A stretch of 5,138 bases of DNA from contig NVVO01000026.1 of NCBI GenBank assembly GCA_002733385.1, positions 5,491-10,628 on the forward strand. The letters are read 5' to 3'. The translations under genes and the position numbers were made by a program. Within the stretch, counting starts at the first letter, position 1; every line of letters begins with the position of its first letter. This document shows positions 1 through 5,138 of this stretch, one piece after another. The notes under the pieces were generated by a model. The model worked only from the letters and a program-made list of their open reading frames with translations, did not search any database and was not told the origin of the DNA. This DNA comes from Robiginitomaculum sp. (GTDB lineage: Bacteria > Pseudomonadota > Alphaproteobacteria > Caulobacterales > Maricaulaceae).

Positions 1-247
1 GCTCATCCGCCCGCAAGGGAACGTCATTACAGGTTGAACCATGGGAGCTCACATAACGCCCGGTGTAAAAACTCATACGCGAAGGCCCGCATATGGGAGA
101 TTGAACATAGGCGCGATCAAAGCGAACACCATTTTGCGCAAGCCAATCAATATTCGGTGTGTCTAACAAAGGGTGCCCATAGGTCGACAGGCAATCCCAG
201 CGCAATTGGTCGGCCATGAGAAACAAGATGTTTTTAGCAGTTGTCAT
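1..247 (-). CDS. Sulfatase / phosphonate monoester hydrolase family enzyme, N-terminal part
   Basis: The first 82 residues of a type I sulfatase-superfamily protein run leftwards off the window. It opens with MTTAKNILFLMADQLRWDCL, the first β-strand with the metal-binding Asp (D13). The segment TPNIDWLAQNGVRFDRAY (30-47) follows, then CGPSRMSFYTGR (53-64), the sulfatase signature. By family knowledge Cys53 is converted to formylglycine by a formylglycine-generating enzyme and acts as nucleophile on a sulfate (or phosphonate/phosphate) monoester. No signal peptide is visible, so a cytoplasmic location is inferred. The ATG at 247-245 is the only reasonable start because an in-frame TAA lies at 262-260. 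The best Shine-Dalgarno-like sequence, GAAGG at 268-264, is 16 bases away, which is unusually far. The gene starts 37 bases after the sulfotransferase stop and is probably co-transcribed with it. The substrate cannot be assigned: choline sulfatase, arylsulfatase and phosphonate monoester hydrolase all remain possible. Confidence 0.9.
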   Translation of the reverse strand, partial: MTTAKNILFLMADQLRWDCLSTYGHPLLDTPNIDWLAQNGVRFDRAYVQSPICGPSRMSFYTGRYVSSHGSTCNDVPLRADE

Positions 248-284
248 TTTGTCGCTATTTTAGCCTTCACCAAATACCCCAAAC

Positions 285-2096
285 TTATTCATCTTTGTTT
301 TTTACATAAAAACTTGGGATTCTCATGCCGCCATAAACCTGCCAAAGTATCAACTCATCGGAATCGTAGAGTTCAACATTAAAAACCATATCCTTATTGA
401 CATTATTATCGTCAGTATCATTACGCTTATATTCACGGATGCGGGGGCGGTACGGGAAGTCGTCGGTAGAGCGTTTGCTCGTATCATATTGATCATAGCT
501 TATGCCCTCAATCTGCGGAACACACAAAGCGTCGATGATCAGCATATTATCTGTGATCGGAAGCCTGTGTGCGTCGCCCATTGCCCAACCGTTGCAGGTG
601 TCGGGTGTGAGCTTGTGATCTGAGGCCCAAAGCTGACGAATGGTCATCGCTGTCTCGTCGATATCAAATTCAACACCCCGGCTGAATGTTTTGTCGGGCG
701 GTAAGAAGTCGTCGAACGGGCGAGCTTGAAGAATGCCATTGTCATAAATGACGATTGTGTCTTGTTTGGTGACACGCGGATTATGCCCATGATAGGGCCA
801 TCTAAAATTATCGCCAATAGGGGTCAAGAGTTTGGATTTAAGATCGTCTCGCCAATCAGAGTGGACACCAAGGATCCAGTTTATCTCTTTAGTCTCTCGG
901 TCAATGCTGATAATCGCATCCTGAACGCGCAGAGAAATAAGGATCGCATCCCGTTTTTCGTCGTAAGTCACACCATTGGCATGTGTCCAGTCGAGATGGT
1001 TGGGAAAACCTCTTGTCGGCCAATATGCATCAAGTGTATTATAGCCTATTCTGCTGGTGTCGAGATAGTCAAATGCGTTCCAGCTCCAAATGATGTTGCC
1101 ATTTTTATCAAATTCGATAATCGTATCGCCCATCACGGTTTGGGTGGCCCGCGGCGCGTTTGGATCTGTCTCGCTCGTATAGTAGTTTTCAATGACGCGC
1201 GCATTCGCGGCAAAGCTGAGAAAATGCCCATTTGGCATTTGGTGAGGTTGATGATGCAATGTTTGAATGCCCTTAATGGGAATAGCGTTCACATTTTCAG
1301 GTTTGCCGTATGGACGTTTTTCTGCATACCATTCCTGCACTTTATTGCCGAGCACATCTATTATGACCGTGCGGTAGTCCCCAAGCTGAAAAAGAATATT
1401 GCCGTTTTCCAAGTGATCGACCCCGGCAATACGTGCATCGGACTCGTAATACCAAATAACTTCTCCTTCGTTGTCCAGAGCGAGTAACAGCGAAAACTCT
1501 CGCGAGAATTTAAGCTGTGTCTTTGACATCCATATGGCCCGGCCAAATCCGCGCCGGCGCACACTCAGGAGCGTTATGCCAGGTTCCATCTCTGCAGGCT
1601 TTGACGTCTTGACATCAATGGTAGGGAATTTTTTCCCCATCGCCGGAAGCGGCGGCGTAACGTAAGTGATTTCGGCACTTCTGTTCATTTTTTCGCCGTC
1701 CACTGATTGTATTTCGACGACAATTTTGTGCTCTCGCCCGGCGCGCATACCTACAAGGGGTAACCCGAGGCTTGGGTCATGGGTTGTGTCAAACTCGATG
1801 ACCTGCTGGCGTTTACCATCAGAGATAGTTACGCGAACGTTCACGGGTTGGCGGGCTGAAAAAGTTAATACAGCCGCTAAAGGAACGCGGGGGTTTGGGT
1901 TTTGCACAACGCTAGGCAATAGCTTAAAAAGGCTTTGCGGTGAACCTTCAGCACCGGCTAATTGTTCAGTCTCAGTTTTGCCAGCATTGTTTTGAGAGCA
2001 GCTTCCCAGTAAAACGAGAAAGGGTAGGAAGAGCACAACCAATAACTTTAAAAAGGTATGAAAGGTAATAGCACTGGGCCAAGTCGAAAATGTCAT
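285..2096 (-). CDS. Arylsulfate sulfotransferase (ASST family) lipoprotein
   Basis: This 603-residue protein matches the bacterial arylsulfate sulfotransferase family, PAPS-independent enzymes that move a sulfuryl group from one phenolic sulfate ester to another phenol. A hydrophobic stretch (about 16-31) ends in the lipobox LLGSC, with Cys33 as the predicted lipidated residue, so it should be membrane-anchored outside the cytoplasm. Residues about 66-148 resemble the Ig-like N-terminal ASST domain (NPRVPLAAVLTFS, then LPLVGMRAGREHKIVVEI). The rest looks like the β-propeller, with repeats such as ALDNEGEVIWYY and EFDKNGNIIWSWN. Candidate active-site residues are His281/282/285, His372 (DWTHANGVTYDE), Arg390 (ISLRVQD) and His438 (PYHGHNPR). 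By comparison with the E. coli enzyme the last should be the histidine that is transiently sulfated; the alignment is from memory. Cys501 and Cys525 could form a disulfide. The start ATG has GGAG at 2110-2107, ten bases upstream. It is the first gene of a likely operon with the sulfatase. Confidence 0.93.
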   Translation of the reverse strand: MTFSTWPSAITFHTFLKLLVVLFLPFLVLLGSCSQNNAGKTETEQLAGAEGSPQSLFKLLPSVVQNPNPRVPLAAVLTFSARQPVNVRVTISDGKRQQVIEFDTTHDPSLGLPLVGMRAGREHKIVVEIQSVDGEKMNRSAEITYVTPPLPAMGKKFPTIDVKTSKPAEMEPGITLLSVRRRGFGRAIWMSKTQLKFSREFSLLLALDNEGEVIWYYESDARIAGVDHLENGNILFQLGDYRTVIIDVLGNKVQEWYAEKRPYGKPENVNAIPIKGIQTLHHQPHQMPNGHFLSFAANARVIENYYTSETDPNAPRATQTVMGDTIIEFDKNGNIIWSWNAFDYLDTSRIGYNTLDAYWPTRGFPNHLDWTHANGVTYDEKRDAILISLRVQDAIISIDRETKEINWILGVHSDWRDDLKSKLLTPIGDNFRWPYHGHNPRVTKQDTIVIYDNGILQARPFDDFLPPDKTFSRGVEFDIDETAMTIRQLWASDHKLTPDTCNGWAMGDAHRLPITDNMLIIDALCVPQIEGISYDQYDTSKRSTDDFPYRPRIREYKRNDTDDNNVNKDMVFNVELYDSDELILWQVYGGMRIPSFYVKNKDE

Positions 2097-2113
2097 ATCT
2101 GTTAAACTCCAAA

Positions 2114-2142
2114 ATTATAAATTAAACTTATTTACAACGAAA
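2114..2142 (-). promoter_or_regulatory. Possible promoter of the sulfotransferase gene
   Basis: On the minus strand a perfect TATAAT (2119-2114) lies 17 bases downstream of TTTCGT (2142-2137), a poor −35 match that sits inside the first 19-base repeat. A transcript from this −10 would begin near 2107, which leaves almost no leader in front of the GGAG ribosome site at 2110-2107. The hexamer may therefore be chance in an AT-rich stretch. Only the TATAAT is directly convincing. Confidence 0.25.
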
Positions 2143-2168
2143 CATCCGGTTTACAACGAAACATCCGG
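2131..2168. repeat. Two perfect tandem copies of a 19-base sequence
   Basis: TTTACAACGAAACATCCGG occurs at 2131-2149 and again immediately at 2150-2168 with no mismatch. The pair lies 35 bases upstream of the sulfotransferase start codon and overlaps the possible −35 region of its promoter. That position fits a double operator for a regulator of the sulfotransferase-sulfatase unit. A simple replication-slippage duplication of unrelated sequence is the main alternative. The unit is not itself palindromic. Confidence 0.85.
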
Positions 2169-2316
2169 GGTGGTTGACCATAGGCATGGTTTTATAGAGC
2201 GAATATGCTCTTCGTAATAATGAATATATTACAGACCTGTACTGTATTAAGCAGAAGAAGAAAAGCGCGACAAGACCATGAGGAAATAAAACTCATGCCT
2301 AAGGAAACAAAAGAGC
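2169..2316. other. Intergenic stretch without a recognised gene
   Basis: Between the tandem repeat and the IS3 relic I see no gene I recognise. The only open frame (ATG at 2205 to the stop at 2408, plus strand) has no identifiable family or good ribosome site, and over its last third it overlaps the IS3 relic in another frame. A small hairpin (AGAGC/GCTCT around GAATAT, about 2196-2211) is present but has no T-tract. The stretch may be decayed IS3-family sequence, but no coding homology could be read in it. Confidence 0.4.
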
Positions 2317-2417
2317 GCGGGCTATCATCCACAGACACAAGGCAAGACCGAACGCTGGTATCAGACACTCAAAAACAGGACCTTGCTGGCGAACTACTCC
2401 TTGCCTAGCGACCTAGA
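2317..2417 (+). pseudogene. IS3-family transposase (OrfB) relic, part before the IS481 insertion
   Basis: In the frame with codons starting at 2317, this stretch reads a short lead-in, then GYHPQTQGKTERWYQTLKNR and TLLANYSLPSDL. This is the conserved C-terminal region of IS3-family OrfB integrases, around the third catalytic acidic residue (the Glu of GKTER). Homology begins abruptly near 2317-2323, and an in-frame TAA lies at 2287-2289, so the N-terminal part, including the first two catalytic Asp residues, is missing. The fragment is interrupted at codons Asp-Leu-Glu by the IS481-family element and resumes beyond it. The relic cannot encode a working enzyme. No inverted repeats of the parent IS3-type element could be identified. 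Confidence 0.82.
2412..2417. repeat. Target site duplication CCTAGA, left copy
   Basis: CCTAGA abuts the left inverted repeat and is repeated in direct orientation right after the right inverted repeat (3488-3493). Six bases with a central CTAG fit the NCTAGN target duplication described for Bordetella IS481. Confidence 0.9.
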
Positions 2418-2439
2418 TGTGGAGTCTCAATAGGTTGTT
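2418..2439 (+). repeat. Left terminal inverted repeat of the IS481-family element
   Basis: 22 bases identical to the complement of 3466-3487. Pairing stops on both sides, which fixes the outer edge at 2418. The repeat precedes the transposase ribosome site by about 50 bases. Confidence 0.95.
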
Positions 2440-3009
2440 CATTCGATGTTGATCGTGCAGACTGGTGTTACCAAACATTAGACTTACGAGGAGACACCGA
2501 ATGAACATGCACAAGAATGCACGATTAACCCCAAAAGGTCGAGAGACAATGGTCAGAAACATTCTGGCAGGCCAGCCTGTCAAGCGGGCAGCTCTCAATG
2601 CCGGGGTGAGCCAAACAACGGCTCACAAGTGGTTGAAACGGTATAAAGTTGGTGGACGGGAGGCTTTGTCTGACAGATCATCGCGCCCAGACAAGCTCTA
2701 TAACCCCACACCGAAAGATATAATCAAACAGATCATCACATACCGGAAGCAACACTTAACTGGCAAACATATCGCCAAGCTGGTTGGCGTATCCCGGGCG
2801 ACGATCAGCCGTGCTTTAAGACGCGCCAGGCTTTCCAGAGCCAGGGATTTGGAGCCCAAAGAACCTGTACGCCGTTATGAACGAGAAACACCAGGCGAGT
2901 TGATTCACCTTCGATATCAAGAAACTAAACCGGTTCTGGCGGCCCGGACACCGGGTAACGGGCACCCGAGCCGGAAAATCTGCTGGTGCAGGTTGGGACT
3001 ATGTCCATG

Positions 3010-3103
3010 TACAAGAGGCAGGCTACGCACTCTGCGTCGATGACCATTCACGCCTGAGTTATTCTGACATCTTTGCCAATGAATGCGCAGCCTGCCTCTT
3101 GTA
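3010..3103. repeat. 23-bp inverted repeat with 48-base spacer inside the transposase pseudogene
   Basis: Arms at 3010-3032 and 3081-3103 are complementary at 21 of 23 positions. The first 15 bases, TACAAGAGGCAGGCT, pair perfectly. Each arm overlaps a place where the pseudogene has about seven codons more than the family pattern: between VHV and CVDDHSRL on the left, and between NECAA and SAVAHLKAA on the right. This suggests local strand-switching or templated insertion rather than a functional site. A cruciform or RNA hairpin is possible. Confidence 0.85.
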
Positions 3104-3465
3104 GAAGGCGGTCAGCGCTGTGGCGCACCTTAAGGCGGCTAATAGCATGGTTGAAAAAACACGGTATCACTGCACAGCGCGTCATGACAGGTAATGGCAG
3201 TTGTTACATATCGAAAGACTTTGCCAAAGCCTGCAAAAATCTGGGCTTGAGGCACATCCGTACGAAACCCTACACACCCAAAACCAATGGCAAAGCTGAA
3301 CGGTTCATACAAACCATCATTCGTGAGTGGGCTTATGCTCGTAAATACCAAAACTCCGATGAGCGAGCCAGAACTTAACCCGATTGGCAACATATGTATA
3401 ACTGGCACAGACCACATGGAGGCATAAAGGATAAAACACCGATCTCAAGATTGAACCTAAATGCA

Positions 3466-3487
3466 AACAACCTATTGAGACTCCACA
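3466..3487 (-). repeat. Right terminal inverted repeat of the IS481-family element
   Basis: Perfect 22-base complement of the left repeat at 2418-2439. It also encodes the last residues of the transposase reading frame (NNLLRLH), so the coding frame leaves the element through its own end. Confidence 0.95.
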
Positions 3488-3493
3488 CCTAGA
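3488..3493. repeat. Target site duplication CCTAGA, right copy
   Basis: Direct repeat of 2412-2417, immediately outside the right inverted repeat. Its TAG (3490-3492) is in frame with the transposase and ends that reading frame. Confidence 0.9.
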
Positions 3494-3506
3494 GCGGCAA
3501 ATTTAA
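3494..3506 (+). pseudogene. IS3-family transposase relic, part after the IS481 insertion
   Basis: If the IS481 element and one CCTAGA copy are removed, the frame from the left fragment continues as SLPSDLERQI and then meets TAA at 3504-3506. DLERQI agrees with the OrfB pattern at this place (usually followed by FVxHYNxxRYHES), which confirms that the two pieces were contiguous. No recognisable IS3 coding sequence follows the stop, so the relic is truncated here as well. Confidence 0.75.
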
Positions 3507-3545
3507 TCTGCCTCATTTATATGAAGACGGACAGTGTAATTAATA
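3507..3545. other. AT-rich spacer with no recognised gene
   Basis: Between the IS3 relic and the spaced motif cluster the sequence is AT-rich, contains GTGTAATTAATAAAAA and has no open frame of note. It could hold part of the promoter of the downstream oxidoreductase gene, but no convincing −35/−10 pair is visible. Confidence 0.4.
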
Positions 3546-3611
3546 AAAAGGTGTACAATGATAAATGAAAAGATGTACGGTGACGTATAAATTGATGTGC
3601 AATAACGGGTA
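3546..3611. repeat. Three degenerate 22-base repeats centred on TGTAC-like motifs
   Basis: TGTACA at 3552, TGTACG at 3574 and TGTGCA at 3596 are spaced exactly 22 bases apart, about two helical turns. Flanks are related too: AAAAGGTGTAC, AAAAGATGTAC, AATTGATGTGC. By hand, neighbouring units agree at about 15 (first pair) and 14 (second pair) of 22 positions. A further AAAAGATGTACA occurs at 3665-3676, just ahead of the oxidoreductase start. Regular same-face spacing in a 5' region suggests cooperative regulator binding, but no known operator was recognised. Confidence 0.5.
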
Positions 3612-3623
3612 AATGCAGTGTTT

Positions 3624-3645
3624 AGCCGCCTAAAAAGCGGCTTTT
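3624..3645 (+). terminator. Terminator-like hairpin upstream of the oxidoreductase gene
   Basis: AGCCGC (3624-3629) pairs with GCGGCT (3637-3642) around a seven-base loop, followed by TTTT when the paired T is counted. The stem is GC-rich but only six base pairs and the T-tract is short, so it is a weak intrinsic terminator candidate. It could stop read-through from the insertion sequences, or act as a leader attenuator if the oxidoreductase promoter lies upstream. Confidence 0.4.
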
Positions 3646-3698
3646 GCGCAGAAAGTCAGCTTGTAAAAGATGTACAAAAATAAACAAAAGGATGCGCT

Positions 3699-5138
3699 AT
3701 GGAAAATAAAGATTTTGATGTTGTCGTTGTTGGGGCGGGGCACAACGGTCTGACCTGTGCGGGCTATTTGGCTGCAGCCGGGCACTCCGTGAAAGTCGTG
3801 GAACGTCGCCATGTAGTCGGCGGTGCGGCGGTCACTGAAGAGATACATCCCGGATTTCGCTGCTCGATCGCCTCATTCGTGGTTGGTATGCTTGAGCCGA
3901 AGGTGATCGAGGACCTTGAGCTTCGGAAATACGGATTTGAGATAATCAGCCGCTCGGCCGGCGCATTTGCTCCACAAATTGATGGGCCGGGTTTTCTAAT
4001 GCCCCGGACAGTGGAAGCATCGGTTGCTGCAATCCGGGAGTTTTCGCCCCGTGACGCCGATCAGTATGCGGCGTTTGATGCAGAGATTACGAAAGTCGCC
4101 GGGGCCGTTAAGCAGATGGTGCTTGAGACTCCGCCAAATCTGGGCGGTGGTGTTCGGGATGCGTTACGCGCACTGACCATAGGCAACCGTATGCGCAAAC
4201 TAGACAACGCCGCCACCCAGGCTCTTATAAACCAGTTTACAATGAGTATCGGTCACTATCTCGACAACTGGTTCGAGTCGGATATCCTCAAGGGCATGCT
4301 GGCTTTTCCTGCGCTGACCGGCGTGTTCCTCAGCCCATATGCCACCGGCACAGCTTATGGTTTGCTGCATCATGCCTGGGGTATGACAAGCGGCAAACAG
4401 GGTAAGTGGGACTATGCCCGCGGCGGTATGGGATCCATTACCCAGGCTATGGCGCGGTCCGCCGAAGCGCGCGGTGTCGATATCCAACTCAATGCAGGCG
4501 TGAAAGAGGTTCTTGTCGAAGAAGGTGTCGCCCGCGGCGTCGTTCTGGAAGACGGATCCACGATCCGGGCCCGCGCCGTAGTTTCCAATCTTAACCCGAA
4601 ACTGCTGTTCACACGCCTAGTTGACCCTGAATACCAGCCCGCTGCGTTCCACAAGCGAATGCAGACTTGGCGTTGCGGATCGGGGAGCTTTCGCATGAAT
4701 GTGGCATTGTCGGAGCTACCGGATTTTCTCTGCCGGCCCGGAACTAATCAACAGGAGCATCACACCTGCTCCACATTTATCTGTCCATCGCTGCAATATT
4801 GCGAAGATGCCTATCTCAGCGCCTCACGGGATGGCTGGTCGGCAAAGCCAATCATCAATATGAGCATTCCCAGCACCGTGGACGACAGTCTGGCGCCTGC
4901 CGGGGCACATATAGCAACACTGTTCTGTCAACATTTCGACCCGAATCTTCCGAACGGCAAGTCATGGGACGACGTTAAGGAGGAGGTCGCCGACCATGTT
5001 ATTGATACGGTTAACAGTTACGCGCCCAACTTTAAAAAGTCCGTCATTGCCCGACAAATTTTGACTCCGCTAGATCTTGAACGGGAATTTAGCTTGACCG
5101 ACGGTGACATCTTTCACGGCGCCCAGCACCTGGATCAA
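3699..5138 (+). CDS. FAD-dependent oxidoreductase, phytoene dehydrogenase / PYROXD2-like, C-terminus missing
   Basis: 480 residues are visible with no stop, and the frame runs off the window. The N-terminus has a dinucleotide-binding Rossmann motif, VVVGAGHNGLTCAGYLAAAG (Gly12, Gly14, Gly17), the ribose-binding acidic residue Glu35 and a GGAA turn at 41-44, so FAD is the expected cofactor. YARGGMGSITQAMARSAEAR (about 239-258) and VVSNLNP (294-300) are typical of the COG1233 flavoprotein family. The last visible residues, LTDGDIFHGAQHLDQ, match the segment that lies roughly 50-60 residues before the end of PYROXD2-like proteins. Substrate and pathway are unknown: the family spans carotenoid desaturases and many uncharacterised oxidoreductases, and no carotenoid gene is adjacent. 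The ATG at 3699 follows AAAAGGA (3686-3692) by six bases. The gene diverges from the sulfotransferase operon, with the nested insertion sequences between them. No signal peptide is seen. Confidence 0.94.
   Translation, partial: MENKDFDVVVVGAGHNGLTCAGYLAAAGHSVKVVERRHVVGGAAVTEEIHPGFRCSIASFVVGMLEPKVIEDLELRKYGFEIISRSAGAFAPQIDGPGFLMPRTVEASVAAIREFSPRDADQYAAFDAEITKVAGAVKQMVLETPPNLGGGVRDALRALTIGNRMRKLDNAATQALINQFTMSIGHYLDNWFESDILKGMLAFPALTGVFLSPYATGTAYGLLHHAWGMTSGKQGKWDYARGGMGSITQAMARSAEARGVDIQLNAGVKEVLVEEGVARGVVLEDGSTIRARAVVSNLNPKLLFTRLVDPEYQPAAFHKRMQTWRCGSGSFRMNVALSELPDFLCRPGTNQQEHHTCSTFICPSLQYCEDAYLSASRDGWSAKPIINMSIPSTVDDSLAPAGAHIATLFCQHFDPNLPNGKSWDDVKEEVADHVIDTVNSYAPNFKKSVIARQILTPLDLEREFSLTDGDIFHGAQHLDQ

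Larger units (their letters stand above)
2418..3487 (+). mobile_element. IS481-family insertion sequence, complete ends, 1070 bp
   Basis: The element is bounded by perfect 22-bp inverted repeats starting TGTGGAGTCTCAATAGG (2418-2439, complement at 3466-3487) and flanked by direct CCTAGA copies. TGT termini, a length of about 1.1 kb, a single transposase gene on the plus strand and a CTAG-centred target all fit the IS481 family. It carries only the broken transposase gene described separately, so it could move only if a related transposase acted in trans. It lies in the coding remnant of an IS3-family transposase, between the outward-facing sulfotransferase and FAD oxidoreductase genes. Intact ends and duplications contrast with the heavily damaged gene inside. 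Confidence 0.95.
2501..3492 (+). pseudogene. IS481-family transposase, multiply disrupted
   Basis: The start is ATG 2501 (MNMHKNARLTPKGRE), with AGGAG at 2489-2493 seven bases upstream; the in-frame GTG at 2465 lacks such a site. The N-terminal part has two helix-turn-helix regions (about residues 16-55 and LTGKHIAKLVGVSRATISRA). After GELIH one extra base near 2909 shifts the frame to FDIKKLNRFWRPGHRVTG and VDDHSRLSY, the first catalytic Asp region (3039-3044). A TAG follows at 3102-3104. A second extra base near 3141 restores AWLKKHGITAQRVMTGNGSC and NGKAERFIQT, with the catalytic Glu at 3298-3300. The usual TDNG motif reads TGNG here (GGT at 3190-3192), losing the second catalytic Asp. A TAA at 3376-3378 replaces an expected Leu before PDWQHMYNWHRPHGGI. 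About 21 extra bases appear at each of two places compared with the family pattern I remember. The frame runs through the right inverted repeat (NNLLRLH) to TAG 3490-3492. It cannot encode an active enzyme. Confidence 0.95.

Noticed and set aside
726..1487. Long plus-strand open frame of 253 codons opposite the sulfotransferase gene
   Set aside because: It lies entirely antisense to a clearly recognised ASST-family gene, has no family resemblance and no good ribosome site. It is a shadow frame.
2131..2168. CRISPR-like or replication-iteron array
   Set aside because: Only two directly adjacent copies with no spacers and no replication or Cas gene nearby.
2205..2408. Possible small gene of 67 codons upstream of the IS481 element
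   Set aside because: Its end overlaps the IS3 transposase relic, which reads convincingly in a different frame, and the peptide is low-complexity and unrecognised.
2465..2500. GTG start upstream of the transposase ATG
   Set aside because: The AGGAG at 2489-2493 is spaced for ATG 2501, and the family N-terminus MNMHKNARLTP begins there.
2890..3150. Programmed frameshifting in the transposase
   Set aside because: There are two separate +1 shifts, two stops and a lost catalytic residue, with no slippery heptamer at the shift points. IS481 transposases normally use a single frame, so decay is the simpler explanation.
3552..3676. PpsR/CrtJ-type site (TGT-N12-ACA) linking the oxidoreductase to carotenoid control
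   Set aside because: The TGTAC motifs do not form the TGT-N12-ACA spacing, and no carotenoid or photosynthesis gene is in the window.
3630..3848. Minus-strand frame of 72 codons across the oxidoreductase start
   Set aside because: It is antisense to the Rossmann-fold coding region and the terminator-like hairpin, with no recognisable domain.
4200..4696. Open frames on both strands within the oxidoreductase region
   Set aside because: They overlap a continuous, well-recognised FAD oxidoreductase frame and show arginine-rich or proline-rich shadow composition.

Overview
The window looks like an accessory stretch of a Gram-negative bacterial chromosome, probably a proteobacterium and plausibly an alphaproteobacterium. 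That rests on recollection of the protein families: the IS481-type transposase resembles those common in alphaproteobacteria, and the arylsulfate sulfotransferase has a lipobox. No rRNA, tRNA or other firm taxonomic marker is present, so the assignment is tentative.

Left part, minus strand (1-2096): an apparent two-gene unit transcribed leftwards. The first gene (2096-285) encodes a 603-residue arylsulfate sulfotransferase (ASST family) with a lipoprotein signal. After a 37-base gap comes the start of a type I sulfatase/phosphonate monoester hydrolase-family enzyme (247-1, running off the window) with the Cys-x-Pro-Ser-Arg formylglycine motif. Together they suggest handling of organic sulfate esters: transfer of sulfuryl groups outside the cytoplasmic membrane and hydrolysis of an ester by an enzyme with no visible signal peptide. 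Two perfect tandem copies of a 19-base sequence lie just upstream of the sulfotransferase and may be an operator.

Middle (2097-3698): a mobile-element scar between two divergently transcribed genes. A short relic of an IS3-family transposase (OrfB, near its C-terminal end) is split by a complete 1070-bp IS481-family insertion sequence (2418-3487). That element has perfect 22-bp terminal inverted repeats and a 6-bp target duplication, CCTAGA. Its transposase gene is dead: two +1 frameshifts, two in-frame stops, an Asp-to-Gly change at a DDE catalytic position, and a 23-bp inverted repeat that coincides with extra sequence. The gene reads through the right inverted repeat, and its stop codon TAG lies in the duplicated target site.

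Right part, plus strand (3699-5138): the first 480 codons of an FAD-dependent oxidoreductase of the phytoene-dehydrogenase/PYROXD2-like group, cut by the window edge about 50-60 residues before its expected end. Its upstream region holds three TGTAC-like motifs at exact 22-base intervals, a fourth near the start codon, and a small terminator-like hairpin.

I found no evidence for a wholly new system. The most distinctive items are the nested insertion sequences with a target-supplied stop codon, the inverted repeat inside the dead transposase, and the two repeat clusters in front of the outward-facing genes.
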